Below, in pieces: positions 1-10,933 of a stretch of DNA of 64,000 nucleotides. Positions within the stretch are counted from its first letter, which is position 1. Each line of letters opens with the position of its first letter. Source of the stretch: Ampelocalamus luodianensis (lineage: Eukaryota; Streptophyta; Magnoliopsida; Poales; Poaceae); the NCBI GenBank assembly GCA_036346255.1, contig CM070619.1:40182342-40246341 (forward strand). Reading direction: 5' to 3'. The notes under the pieces are model-generated. The model was not told the origin of the DNA, did no database searches, and saw only the letters and a program-made list of their open reading frames with translations. The position numbers were made by a program, and so were the translations under genes.

Positions 1-475
1 AGGTGCTTCAGCAAATTGACTCTCGCCAAGCTGAGTCTGTCCAATATCAATATCATCTAGCTGAGTCATGCCAAACTGACTACCAACTACCATCATATCT
101 ATAATGAACGAATCAAGGAATCTGCCCCCGAGCCATGGCCCCCAGGTACGATGTATGAACGGCCCTCGGTGCGGAGAAGCTCTGGCCATTACCGTACGAT
201 GTACCAGTGACCCTGGGTGTGGCGGAGCTCTAGCCTTGGTACGTGTCGAACCCGAGAGCAAAGGATCCAAGATTCTTTGTGTCTCACACACTAGTCCAGG
301 GACAGCTAGTGAATACGGTCAAATAAAAGATGATAACACAACCATAATACATAACTTATTCACAATATTTCAAGTTTATTACATAAGGGCTATAAGCCAA
401 AAAGAAAAGTACAGTGGAAGCAAAAATGTTAAGTATGCCACACGATTTGCCATAGGCAATCATTTGGGGACGTAA
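1..475 (-). mobile_element. Distal part of an interrupted gypsy LTR or its leader
   Basis: Read on the minus strand, this continues the LTR that begins at 8269 and is interrupted by the solo LTR at 476-5315. Removing that insertion and one CGTAA copy joins 475 to 5321. I did not find a clear LTR end or tRNA-Met primer site before the window edge, so part of this may be leader or internal sequence. The apparent plus-strand open frame at 104-475 shows no family similarity I recognise. Confidence 0.5.
147..240. repeat. Two diverged direct repeats of about 46 bp
   Basis: The segment starting GTACGATGTATGAACGGCCC near 148 is repeated near 194 as GTACGATGTACCAGTGACCC. Both copies continue into a GGTG(C/T)GG(A/C)G...GCTCT(G/A)GCC block. 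A weaker third start (TACGTGTCGAACCCGAGAG) follows at about 240. This is a local tandem duplication inside retroelement DNA, of unknown role. Confidence 0.6.
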
Positions 476-3400
476 TGTGAGACCCCGGTTTATTTAGCTT
501 GTAATACTTAGCCTTCCATTGGCTCTAGCATTACAAACAAAATACACCGAGTCTCAATGGACATGTGCTTCCCAGAGTTGCAGCACACATACATTCATAC
601 AAAGTCATGCATCATTCTCATACAACATAAGACCACAAGTCTAGCAAAAGACATAAGGTAAATAGAGTTATTACAAAAGGTGCCGACCGGCCAAATGATA
701 ACAAAAGAACATAAGATAGCGAAAGCAACAGTGCCATAAGATGGTTATAAAAAAAGTCAACCGGCTAGCTATAACCCACAAGACAACTGACCGGGCCGCC
801 AAGTTAGTCGTCCCAAACACTACCACAACACGTCTCACAAAAGTGAGGCCCTTGGGGCTCACCTTCTTCCTCTGCAGAAAAACATTAAGCAAAGCAAAAT
901 GAGTACACTAATGTACTCTCAAGACTGACGTGTAGGATAACAGACCTATACATATGCTACATGCAGGCTTCTTTAAGTGGAGGTTGTATGTCTCATTTTA
1001 GCACAAAGCCAACTTTATTTGCAAATAATGTAATACATTTGAAAGCAAGTTTGCAATATGTTTTTATTATTGAAATAACAGCGAATAACAATAAATACAA
1101 GTAACCACCTAGAGGTGACTAACCCATTAGCCACCACAACATAGCACGAATCCCTGATTCGTACCACCCATCAAGTTTTAATTAAAAATGTTGTAGTCTA
1201 ACTCTTGAAAGACCTTGCCAAGCGTGTCCATGACCTAGGACGAGGCTATTCGAATAGTTTTAACCCTGCAGGGGTGTACCAATGTACCCACACTTCAAAC
1301 CACCTTTTTGCCACATGATTTAGCACACTTCCTTTGGTGTGCCGGCACGACTAAGTCCTACGAGACATTTCCAATGAATGATGCTAATTAAGAGTCGCGA
1401 CAACTTGAAGAGTAGGATACATCAGCCCATGGCTCAAGCCGCTGCGGATGCTCCCCCCTTATGAAAACAGTTTTAACCACCTGCGCCCCGTAATTATCAC
1501 CTCCCAAAGTACTTAGTCAAGAGAGGTCACATACCCTCTAGCTTGGTTAGCACGCAAGAATGCTTGGTTTAGTGTAACAAGATGTTCAGTCCTTGTTGAC
1601 TCGGGCACCATTCCAGTCACACCCAAATTCACACCAACGTACCATTGTGCCCAAGTTCAAATCATTTTGTTTTCAGTTTTTAGTTTTCACAATTAACCAT
1701 AGCACAAAGGCTAAAATCATAAGTCATAATAAGTTTTGTGTGATCAAGGTTATCGACAAGTCGATAACTTCCCATTTCTATCGATAGCTAAGCATGGCTA
1801 AGCAACATACTCGAAAACTACTAAGTGACAAGGGCTCATCCAACGAACCCAAAATCACAGCAAAGTAGTCTTAGGCTCAGTAGTAGATGATAAACATTTA
1901 CCTACAAATCATGCATCTAATAGGCCAACTATCGACAATAGTTAAAACAAGATAGCAGTGCATACTTAGAATTTGTAAACAACACATTATGTTTGAAAAT
2001 ACAGGGATTAACATGATCAAACTGCTTGCCTGGTTGGATGTGTTCTTGCTGCAGAGAAGAACTCTCAGGATCAATAAACCCTTCTGAACCTAACGCAGAA
2101 ATGCGATAAAACCCGATAAGAACGAAGAACACCAAACAAAACTCAACAACAAAAGTTATCCAAATCCCATGAAATTTATACAGCAGCAAGGGTATGATTT
2201 TATACAAATTTTGGAACAAGAATTATGAAATTTGGACAAGGCATACAAAAGTTATGGCTAAAACTATTTCTCTCAGCCTGGAAATCCCACTAAATTAATT
2301 ACTGGTACTGTTCATGGCATAAATTTCCAGAATGATCTAGAGTCTGAAATTTTTATAGTGGGTAGGTAATAGTATCCTAACAACAGCAAAACTGAGTTTG
2401 CACAATTTGGAGTTAAAATGATTTAGTTATGACTTTCCTAAGTTATGAAACTAGCATATTTCACCTTTCAGAAGCAATATCATGAACAACACCTATACTA
2501 TGTAAAAGTACAATACCAGAGGAATTTTACAGATTTTAGTTTGCTCAATTTGAAGTTATACACAAAGAGTTATGCATTTTACAAATTTTGAAGTGATTTT
2601 CTAAGCCTCATTTCCTTTAAACATTTCCTACCGCATATACTAATTCCTAGTACAGAACAGCACCTGAAATCATTCTCAATCTAAAGTTCATTCTACTCCA
2701 GAGCTAATGCAATTTGAATCATACAAAAAGGAGTTAAAATGACCAAGTTATGCACTTTTGAAATTTAAACATCAAAAAACTTAGAAAACCCGAGCTCTCG
2801 GGAGGTCCAAACAAATCTGGTAACAACGGGGAAGTCGCGGCCATCGATCCCTCATCGAACGGCTATGGCCCACGGGAGCACAGTGCCCACACGGCGTGCA
2901 CTGGGGAGGTCCAAGCCGTTAAGATTGGATCGAACGGCCCCGACGAGTTGATGAACAGCGCACGCGCAGCGAGCTCCTCGCGCCTAACGGAGGTCGTGAC
3001 CGTCAGATCTAGATCTGGCAGTCCAGAGCTCCACGAGGAGGTCCTAAGGTAACAGGTCTAACGGAGGAGGTCTGGACGGTGATATCTAAAGGAGGAGAGG
3101 TCTGGACGGCTAAGATTCACCAAGGAGGTCTTAATGGTCAAGATCTCAGAAAGGGAGATATGAGGGAAGGCCCTAGAGAGGAGGTTCTGGACGCTCAGGA
3201 TCTACCGAAGGAGATCCTGGACGGCCAAGATCGAACGGGGGAGGTCCTATGGGTTGACACTTAACGGAGGAAAATCCCGACGGCTAAGATCTCATAGGGG
3301 AGGTCCTCAACGGTCAAGATTTACGCGAGGAGGTCCTAAAGGCTTAGATCTCCGCGAGGAGGAGGTCTGGGACGGTCAAGATCTACCAGAGGAGGTCTTG

Positions 3401-5315
3401 AACGGTCCAAATTTGACCGGGGAGGTCCTTAAGGATAGGGTTTTCATGGGACGAGATCTGGACGACTCAGATCACCCAAGGGAGGTCCTGAACGGTCCAG
3501 ATCAAAGTGGAGGGAGGTCCCGCGACTTAGAGTTTTACCGAGAAAGACGCTACGATCTAGATCTGACCTAGGGGGTCGTGAACGGCTGGGATGAACTCGA
3601 GGAGGTCTAATGACTTGACAAAATCGCGACAAAGTACAGAGCTCCACGTTGAGCTCGCTGGCACGTCGCCGACGACCAAGTCCACAGCGGCGCTAACCAA
3701 CTGTACCAATATGTTCCTAATACTATTGTGAACCTAGTGGGAGCACTCTTGGCGGCGGAGCAGGCCTAGAACGCCGACGAGCCAGAGAAGGGCGGAGGCT
3801 AGGTTTCGGCAAAATCCAAAAATGGTGAAGAGGTCCACTACGCGCTAAGATAGCTAATGCCCGAGCTCTATGGGACTAATAAGAACTCACCTGGGCACAG
3901 GAGTGGTCCGAGGGAAGTCGGAGGAGGCCCAGCGATGGAGACCGACACCGGAGGCGGAGAGGATGACTACGACAAAATGCTCGGCTACCAGAGGTAAAAA
4001 TAATGGCCAGGAAAGTTTTGCAAGGACCTAGAGGTGATCCAGGACCACAGAATTGGACGGAGGAGACTTACCGGAGTTGGGAACGATGAAGTCCCTTTTT
4101 CGGCCGCAAACCGCGAAAACCTCGATTCGAGTTGTTCCTGAGAAGGCAACCCAAAAAGGAGTTAGAGGATGGCCCTGCGATGTCCAGAGGTGCCAAGGAG
4201 GACCGAAAGAAGAGCAAGAGGACCCCAGGAACACTGTTGTCCACAAAGAGCTTGCGAGGTCGATAATGGCGGAAATGGTGTTCGCGGTGATTCGCTCAAA
4301 ACCACAAAGAGTGGGCTGGGGGGCGACTGGAGGTGTGGAAGGGAACTAGAGTAGGAGCTCGGAGGCCTTAAGGAACCAGCGAGCAATGGGAACAAGGGAG
4401 GGGTCCGAGGTGAGCTACGGCGGGCTCGGCCGCGCCTAAACTGGAGCTAAAGGAATAGGGCAGCGCGGAGCACGGCTTTGCCGAAAGCTCTGACGTGCCG
4501 CTACTGCTCCGACAGCACGCGGGGGCGTGGGCGCGGGATGGGACAGTGCCATACCGCACAGTGGTCGCGCGCGGCGCGAGGAAGAAGACGACAGAGGAAC
4601 AGTGAAGGCGGGGAGGTCGTGGGCGGTCCGATCTTGATCGGACGGTTGAGGTCGCCCGAGAGCTCCCGAGGTTCAAAGGGGGTAGGGGAGGTCGTGAGCG
4701 TTGGATGCAAATCCAACGGCTCAACTTGCGCGCCCGAGTGTGGTTAAGTGGACTTGGTCCAACCGAGTCGGTTGAGTTGGGCTCGGGCTCGAGCCCGAGT
4801 CTGACTCAAACCAGAATTTGAATTTTTGATTTCTGAGAAGGGCTGAACGTGGGGAATTGTTTGAGGTAGAAAACCTCTCCAAAAATTCTGCAATTTTTAC
4901 AGGAGGTTGCTAGCTTGGATATTGACCTTGTGTAAAATTTTCAGAGGTTTTGGTGCTGTACATCTTCCTCTAAAAATTCAACAAGGTGCTGGACTAGGGT
5001 TTGACTGAGATTTAAACAGGTTTGACTGACCTCCAAATGTATTCAAGCAATTTCTAAAAATTGTAAAAATTTTCAGAGAGGTCACACATCAACCCTAGAA
5101 CTTAGGAAAAATATTTTCAAGGGATGACCATAAGGTTTGACAATAATATTTTTGGAAGACAAGATTTTGGTCAAAATGACTTGTGACTTGTATTTCCATA
5201 ATTCCTTTTACAAGAATTGTTTAGAACATACAGGAGATACAAGATGTAAGAATTTTTTTTAATTTCTACACATTTTCTTACATTTTAAACACAAGTCTAA
5301 ACTTGGGATGTTACA
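476..5315 (-). mobile_element. Solo gypsy LTR, 4840 bp, TSD CGTAA
   Basis: On the minus strand the unit starts TGTAACATCCC at 5315 and ends GGTCTCACA at 476. It is flanked by the perfect 5-bp duplication CGTAA (471-475 and 5316-5320). There is no primer site, polypurine tract or coding region beside it, so it is a solo LTR left by LTR-LTR recombination. The same family lies in the opposite orientation at 59727-64000. Shared landmarks are the TGTAACATCCC start, a tandem AGATCTTGACCGTTNAGGACC array, and a CCCCAAGGG-containing block near 850 here and 63690 there. The terminal form and size suit Tekay-like chromoviruses; clade placement is inference. Confidence 0.88.
2990..3640. repeat. Tandem array of about 31-35-bp units in the solo LTR
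   Basis: Roughly 18 diverged units run head to tail. The plus-strand consensus is close to GGAGGTCCTGAACGGTCAAG followed by ATCTACCGA. Spacing varies by a few bases and some units are truncated. The LTR copy at 59727 carries a shorter array of the same unit in the opposite orientation (61860-62170), so the array has expanded or contracted since the copies separated. Open frames here come from a repeat unit poor in stop codons and are not genes. Confidence 0.85.
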
Positions 5316-5320
5316 CGTAA

Positions 5321-8269
5321 CCTAGTCATCCAAGTCCTTACCCTGTTCGTAGTACTCCTCCTTTGAACAACAATTTATTTAAGCAAGGTGAGTACAAATA
5401 ATTGTACTTCACAAGTTACACCCAATAACAAATTATAATGCATGCATGGATTTATCAAAAAGAAGGCTTATAGGGTTGAATTTGCATAAAGTAATGTTTT
5501 CTTTTAAATATTTGTACAAAGTTCCAAAGCAGTTATTATATGACGAAAATTCATTTTCTAAATTCTCATGTTTTATAGGAGGATAATCTCCATTCAAAAT
5601 TTGGTAAAGGATACCCTCATATTACATGGCTAACCGCCCAATTTCCAAAGGATTAACGATCCTAAAATATCTGTGCTAAAATCATTTTTAAAACAAAACT
5701 AAGTCTAATCCATGAAAAGCTTTGTTCAGTATATCCATGACCATGGATACTGCTATTTAAATAGTTTTGCACTCTAAAAAGGTTGTACGATGTTACCTAC
5801 AAGAGATAATCAATTTAACTGTTGGCCATGACACGCTTCTGATGGCGTGTGACGAAGTAATTATCACAAGGCTGTTACAATGTTCCATCCCAAAACAGTT
5901 ATGCCCGCTAAGGTTTCACCTCCATTGGGCTACGAGTGTGCCGGAAGTCTCCCTCTTGCGCTAAGTGGGAATTTCTGTCTTACCCCACACCCGCACATCC
6001 AAATGGCACAACAAGAAGAGGAATTTTTCAAATTATTAAGCTAGTTATATCCCTTACCAGACTTGTGGTAGGGCTTTACAAGCCGCAACTCACGGACCGG
6101 TCCTTAATTGACTTTGGTAACTTCTAATTAAAACCCTGTTCTCGATTATTGAAATGATTTGATCTCGCGCATCAACTTGCACCAAACTTAGCAACCATTT
6201 TGCCCAAGTCTAAACCAGTTTAAAATTTGTATTGCTTTTCCAATCATTTACAAAATTTTCCATGGCTAACCAAAGCCATAGACTCATTTTTACACTAAGT
6301 TTAATATTTGGCTAAATTCCTAAATTAAATATTTTTGGTCTAGGCATATCTTTGCATAATATTTCCATATCTTTCATATTTCATACTATTGTACCAACTA
6401 TGTTTTTCATCTAAGGTGACAAAGTATAACTGATTCAATGACAAAATTTGGCCATTCAAAGGAATTAGGAATAACTATAATAATTTAAAATGGGGATTTA
6501 AATAAAATTGAATACAAATAAGCAGTGCAATATTAATTTAAAATAGAAATTAAATAATTTAAATTACTAGGATTCAAATATGGCTAGCAGATGTAACTTG
6601 CCTTGCTCAAATGCCTGGTCGTCAAACAACTCTTGCTCTCTAGAGTTGCAAATATCTATATGCGAAAACGAGACAAATTCAAATAAATTCAAATTAAAAT
6701 TAAAATGAACTCCAAATTAAATAATTTTGGTTTAATTAGCTATATTATAATTTTAGATGAATTTAGGAATTTTAATCACTAGAATTGGAGCTCATATGAA
6801 GGAGAATGAGTCCTCGGAAGATTGAATTCTAAAGAAATTAACCTAATTTCAATTTTCAGAATTAATGATTTTTTTTTCTAAAGGAAAATCTAAATATTGC
6901 GTATGCAAGACGTCAGCGGTTGACTTTTAATTTTGGCAAAATTATTTTTTTACAGGAAATCCTAAATGGCCACTGAAATGTGGGCCCATGGTCCATGGAC
7001 CAAGTCCACAAAATCACTTTAGTCTACGGTGAACTCTGTTCAAGGAACAATACGGGTTTTGCGCATGCGCTAACGCCAGCAACCACGTGGGCGCTGACAG
7101 GGCCACTGGGGTTGACGTGGTGCACACATGGCTTCCAGTGGCGCCATGTGGCTTGCCACATCACATCAGTGACCGGTCGCAGACGGAACCTATGGTCGTC
7201 GGCGCTACGCGCCACGATGACGAGTGTGCGTGGTACCAAAAGAAAGAGGGAGTCTGGGCAACCTTATGTGCACCAAAATAATGGCGAGGCGTGAATGGTT
7301 CATCGGCAACGAGGAAGAGGCGGCGGAGGTGTTCGAGCATATGACGGCGAAGGCGTTCTGGCGGCAAGAGCATGCACATAGGGTAGAACATGGACTTGCG
7401 AAGCTTTCGGTGTAGATGAAAACGACGGAGCTTCAACAGCAGTGGTGTAATTGCCAACAGCAAAGCTAGGGCACCGCAGTGAAGATCTTCGACTCGGTGA
7501 TGTGAGAAGAGGATAGGAGCGGTGGTTTGTGGGAATGAGATAAGGGGGTGGATGCGATGTAGGGGCTCCCTTTTATAGGGCGAGGGTGGCACTAGGCGGC
7601 TAGGACGTGCGCGGCGGCAAAGCAAATGCGAGTAAAAGAGGAAGAAACTAGCGATTTGAATGCGCAAGAGAGTAGGGGTGGATCGTGGGTATAATTGCAC
7701 ACGATCGCGAGTGAAAACGGGCGCATTTACACGCTCGAATAGCCAAAAATGATGGCGGCGCTGGCACGACCGGAGGAGGAAGACCAAGCTAACAAGTGGG
7801 CCCCATGGTTAGCGAGTAAGGGAGAGAGACGAAGAGGGAGAGGCTGACGGGGCGAGCTCACTCGTCAGCGAGAGAAGGAGAGGAGAGAGAGGCAGGAGCG
7901 CGAGCTGGGCCACGCGAGAAAAAAATGGGCCACTGGGAAAGAAAGAAAATGGTCCGAGGAAAGAGATTCGGCCCGATAGGGTTTTCTGGATTTTTGTTGG
8001 ATTTCTGAATTACAAAAATTAAGAGAAATCAAATAAGTTTTTAGAAAATAGCAAATAGAGTTAAAAAATTCTAAAAAAATTCACATAAATTCCCTAAATT
8101 ATTTTGAACTTAAATAAAATATTTCCAACTCAAAATTGGTATGTAGATTTGCAAATAATTTATTTATTCCTTTAAAATAAATAGGAAAAACTTTTTAAAA
8201 AAATCTAGAAAATTCAAGAAAATTAATTAAGCTTTATTTTTAATAGAAATAAAATTTTGGGATATTACA
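5321..8269 (-). mobile_element. Gypsy (Tekay-like) LTR, proximal part, minus strand
   Basis: The minus strand starts TGTAATATCCC at 8269, directly after a polypurine tract and a chromodomain-type pol tail. This is therefore the 3' LTR of a minus-strand Tekay/Del-like element. Transcription would start near 7550, below a TATA box at 7569-7580. The LTR continues to 5321, is split by the 476-5315 solo LTR, and resumes at 475. AT-rich stretches flank a GC-richer U3 (about 6980-7900). The open frames in that segment carry no recognisable domain and are treated as non-coding. Confidence 0.75.
7569..7580 (-). promoter_or_regulatory. Putative LTR TATA box
   Basis: The minus strand reads CCCTATAAAAGG, about 690 bases into the LTR. 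GC-rich U3 sequence lies upstream and a G-rich leader downstream. It is a good match to a plant TATA box; activity is inferred. Confidence 0.6.
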
Positions 8270-8284
8270 AACCTACCCCCTTAA
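8270..8284 (-). promoter_or_regulatory. Polypurine tract of the minus-strand gypsy element
   Basis: The minus strand reads TAAGGGGGTAGGTT directly before the LTR start TGTAATATCCC. This is the second-strand primer site of LTR retroelements. The same AAGGGGG(G)TAG pattern precedes the 3' LTRs at 20742 and 47357. Confidence 0.75.
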
Positions 8285-8721
8285 AGGGAATCTCAACCCC
8301 GAGATTTAGACTTGCTAGCAAAGAGGTGGGAATACTCGGCTTTCAAATCTTCTCGTTCCCACGTGGCCTCCTCTTCTGAGTGATTGTTCCACTGTACTTG
8401 CACGAACGGATGACCTTGCTCCTGGTGATGCGTTCTGCCACATCAAGAATTTTGATTGGGTTCTCCACATAAGTGAGGTCTTCCTGCAGATCAATGCTCT
8501 CAAGCGGGGTTTACTTTGTTGGTACTTGAAGAAATGTCTTCATCTGAGACACATGAAAGACATTATGAACTCTGGATAGTTATTCTAGTAACTTGAGCTG
8601 ATATGCAACTTTGCCTCTTTTTCCCAATACCTTGTATGGTGTAACAAATCTAGGTGCAAATTTTCCTTTGGTCCGGAACCTTTTCACACCTCTAAGTGGA
8701 GTCACTCCGAGATAGACAAAA
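8285..8721 (-). pseudogene. Ty3/gypsy pol C-terminus with chromodomain, truncated
   Basis: The minus-strand translation shows the integrase C-terminal signature of chromoviruses. GKFAPRFVTPYKVLGKRGKV comes first, then FHVSQMKTF, then ENPIKILDVAERITRSKVI leading into the chromodomain. Integrase catalytic core, RT, protease and gag are absent: homology stops abruptly at about 8721, where unrelated sequence begins. At least two in-frame stops interrupt it (after KLLE and after VPTK), and a frame change splits the chromodomain near its TWERED-like end. The chromodomain would have steered integration to marked chromatin. The polypurine tract and LTR follow immediately, as expected. Tekay/Del clade assignment rests on the chromodomain and polypurine tract. 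Confidence 0.8.
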
Positions 8722-9284
8722 TCACACCTGGCCCCCTCCGCCCCCACACTTTATAGTAATTAAGATGTTGGCAAGTCCCATGTGAGTGCACTCCTCTCAG
8801 GCTCTCACCTATTCCTCCCCTTCCCTACTCTCTTGGTCGAAATGTTCTTCTACTGATAGGGTTTGGGCATTGGGTCGAGGTGTGCTCGCCATGCCGCAAT
8901 AGTACTGCCATCGATCACCACATTGGCGATGCCTCCCTACTTCTGCTGCTACTCTACTCTCAGATAAGTGTCAAAATACTTCCCCTCTTTCTTTGTGTCT
9001 TCCCTACCACTACTGTTTCCCCAAGTCTTATAAATTGATTTGTCTTGATCTGTTGTAAATTAGTAGGATGTCTAAGTGCTATAGCTTGATTAGTGTGGCT
9101 TATTTAATCAATTCTGTGATGGCATAATTTCCCTGTTTAGCCGATTCTGATTATGCATCAATGGAATGTTGAATGGATGGATGGATGCATGTTTGAATGA
9201 ATGGATGATGCTACATAAGTGCTGGATGGTGATTTAAGCATGAGTCCTTAAGTCAAATGCTTTCCTGATGAAATGAACTAAAGG
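8722..9284. other. Unassigned stretch with a TGGA-rich microsatellite
   Basis: No coding similarity or repeat boundary is recognised. An imperfect (TGGA/TGAA)n run lies at about 9165-9215. The stretch continues after the Mutator-like insertion at 10827-10933. It may be leader DNA of a decayed element or old host DNA. Confidence 0.4.
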
Positions 9285-9293
9285 TTAGAGAAA

Positions 9294-9465
9294 GGAAAAA
9301 GTCCGGTTTATTCTCTCGAACTATCAAAAAAGTCTAGTTTACCCCCTGAACTACAAAACCGGTTATTTAACCCCTTAAATTTGCTAATCCGGTAAAAAAA
9401 CCTCTCGATCGGTTTGCTAGGGTGGTTTTGCACGTGTGGTAGCGGTTTTGCTGATGTGGCACATA
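9294..9465 (+). repeat. Left terminal inverted repeat of the MULE
   Basis: It pairs with the complement of 10645-10817 over about 172 bp with scattered mismatches. The shared blocks include TCGAACTAT, GTTATTTAACCCC-like sequence, GGTTTGCTAGGGTGGTTTTG and CACG(T/C)GTGG. This is where a Mutator transposase would bind. Confidence 0.85.
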
Positions 9466-10029
9466 TTTTGCCACATGGACAACCACATCACCCTCTCTCT
9501 CCACTCCATGTCTCCCCCTTTCTCTTCTCTTCTTCCTTCCCTAACCTAACTCCATTTCCTCTTCTCTCCCCTGAGCTCCTTCGGTTTATGGTGCCACCAC
9601 CTCCTACCCCAACTCGGCCCGGCTCAACCACCTCCCGCTCCTTGTGCCCTGACGCCACTGGCCTGCGCCTCCAGCCGCCCCTTCTTGCTCCTGGCGCGAT
9701 CGGATGGCTCGGCATCGCTGTCTCCACTGGCTCCACCACCTCCCTGTGTGGCCTCCTCCCCACTCCACCTTGGTCTCCCTCCGCCACCTCCTTCCCCCTT
9801 CGTCGCCTCCTCCCCCACCACCTGACTCCTCCTAGATCTAACTGGATGACGAGTGTGGTGACCCGGTGGCGAGTGTAGTGAGGAGGTCGGGCGTAGCGGC
9901 CCATGCCGACGAGAAAGGCGTGCTGCGGGTAGCTCGGTTGAATAGCGGCGAGCGATGCGGCAACCACGACAGCCCATCGGTGAGGAGGCGGTGGCGCTGC
10001 ACCGCGGAGCTGCTGCGGGAGCAAGGGGT

Positions 10030-10529
10030 GCTGCTGGCCTTCCGCGGCGGTGGCCGAGGCTTTGACGACCCGCTGCCCCGTCGGCCGAGTAGCTCCGGGA
10101 GAAGGGCTAGATGTTTATGTTCAGCTCCGAGCCTCTGCCTCTGCCGCCGCCCCTAGTGGATGCGGCCGGTTTCTGGTCGCCAGCACCATCCTTGCACCTC
10201 TCCTTCTCCTCCGCTGGCTTCTTGGCGAAGATGTCCGTCCACTGCTTGCAGCCACCAGTGACTGCGGGTGGTGCCGGGGAGGTGATCGCGATGGATGTAG
10301 CAGCGACGGTGGCGTCCTCCAGCTTTGGCTCTGGCTCCAGCTCTGGGGTGGTACAGTTATGGCTGTCCGGAGCAACCTTGGGGAGTTGAATCGGGAGCGG
10401 GAGGAGGACCCCATCAGCGAAGAACTCGTCGGCGCAGGATAGGGACGTGGCGGGGTTGGCGTCAACCGGCCAGAACTCGAACTCCTACGAGGAGGATGCA
10501 CTGCTCTAACGCCTCTCGGGCACATCCAT
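10030..10529 (-). pseudogene. Captured DUF1645-like plant gene fragment inside the MULE
   Basis: Reading the minus strand from an ATG at 10529 gives, after two early stops, EFEFWPV, then CADEFFADGVLLPLP. An acidic/proline linker follows, then WTDIFAKKP and finally SELNINI followed by a stop and PFSRSYSADG. DUF1645-type plant proteins of unknown function carry this order: an acidic EFEF stretch, an (S/A)DELF.G-(I/L)-PL motif, a W.DIF segment and a NIWPFSRS.SAG motif. Here the Trp codon of the last motif is TAG (10107-10109). Three stops mean it cannot make the protein. It lies antisense to nothing else recognisable in the element and is the likely captured host sequence. Family recognition is from memory of motifs; parent gene unknown. 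Confidence 0.6.
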
Positions 10530-10644
10530 GGCGGTGATTGGTTCGGTTCGGTTTCTTGGGGAGGCGAAGAGAGGAGAAAGGAGAGGAAGAGGTGGGCCCA
10601 CTAGAAGGAGAGAAGGAGATAAAGTAGTGCCAGAAGACATGTTG

Positions 10645-10817
10645 CATGCTGACTTGGCAAAACCGCTGCCACGCGTGCAAAACCACCCTAGCAAACCGGC
10701 TCGAGGGGTTTTTTTGATCGGATTTCGCAAATTTAGGGGGTTAAATAACCAGTTTTGTAGTTCAAGGGGTAAACCAGACTTTTCTAATAGTTCGAGGGAG
10801 TAAACCAGACTTTTTCC
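10645..10817 (-). repeat. Right terminal inverted repeat of the MULE
   Basis: Reverse-complement partner of 9294-9465. It ends in GGAAAAAGTC (complement) at 10817 and abuts the 9-bp duplication. Confidence 0.85.
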
Positions 10818-10933
10818 TTAGAGAAATAGCAACATTGTAGTAATGGAAAACCTGATCATTGTTAGAGAACTTATAGTTTTTTTAGTTAATTTATCAATTT
10901 TAACAAGAGATAGAAAAGCACATCTTTTCACAA

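Larger units (their letters stand above)
9294..10817. mobile_element. Mutator-like element, 1524 bp, TSD TTAGAGAAA (Pack-MULE type)
   Basis: Long terminal inverted repeats (9294-9465 and 10645-10817, about 172 bp) begin GGAAAAAGTCCGGTTTA at the left and GGAAAAAGTCTGGTTTA on the complement at the right. They are flanked by a perfect 9-bp duplication TTAGAGAAA (9285-9293 and 10818-10826). A 9-bp duplication with long inverted repeats is diagnostic of Mutator-like elements. There is no transposase. The interior is much more GC-rich than its surroundings and contains a host-gene-like fragment on the minus strand, so this is a non-autonomous Pack-MULE. Confidence 0.9.

Noticed and set aside
3079..3571. 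Open frames with repeated GEVL/GQDL-type residues
   Set aside because: They are translations of the roughly 33-bp tandem array, which happens to lack stops; not a repeat protein gene.
4368..4747. Overlapping GC-rich frames on both strands
   Set aside because: All fall inside the solo LTR 476-5315, in its GC-rich U3. No domain or conserved start is seen.
7161..7787. 208-codon minus-strand open frame
   Set aside because: It spans the TATA box and U3/R boundary of the outer gypsy LTR. No recognisable motifs, and a GC-rich segment; considered non-coding LTR sequence.
9414..10024. Proline/serine-rich frames in the MULE interior (both strands)
   Set aside because: They cover inverted repeat plus GC-rich cargo. 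The only recognisable coding trace is the minus-strand DUF1645-like frame at 10030-10529; the rest are shadows.
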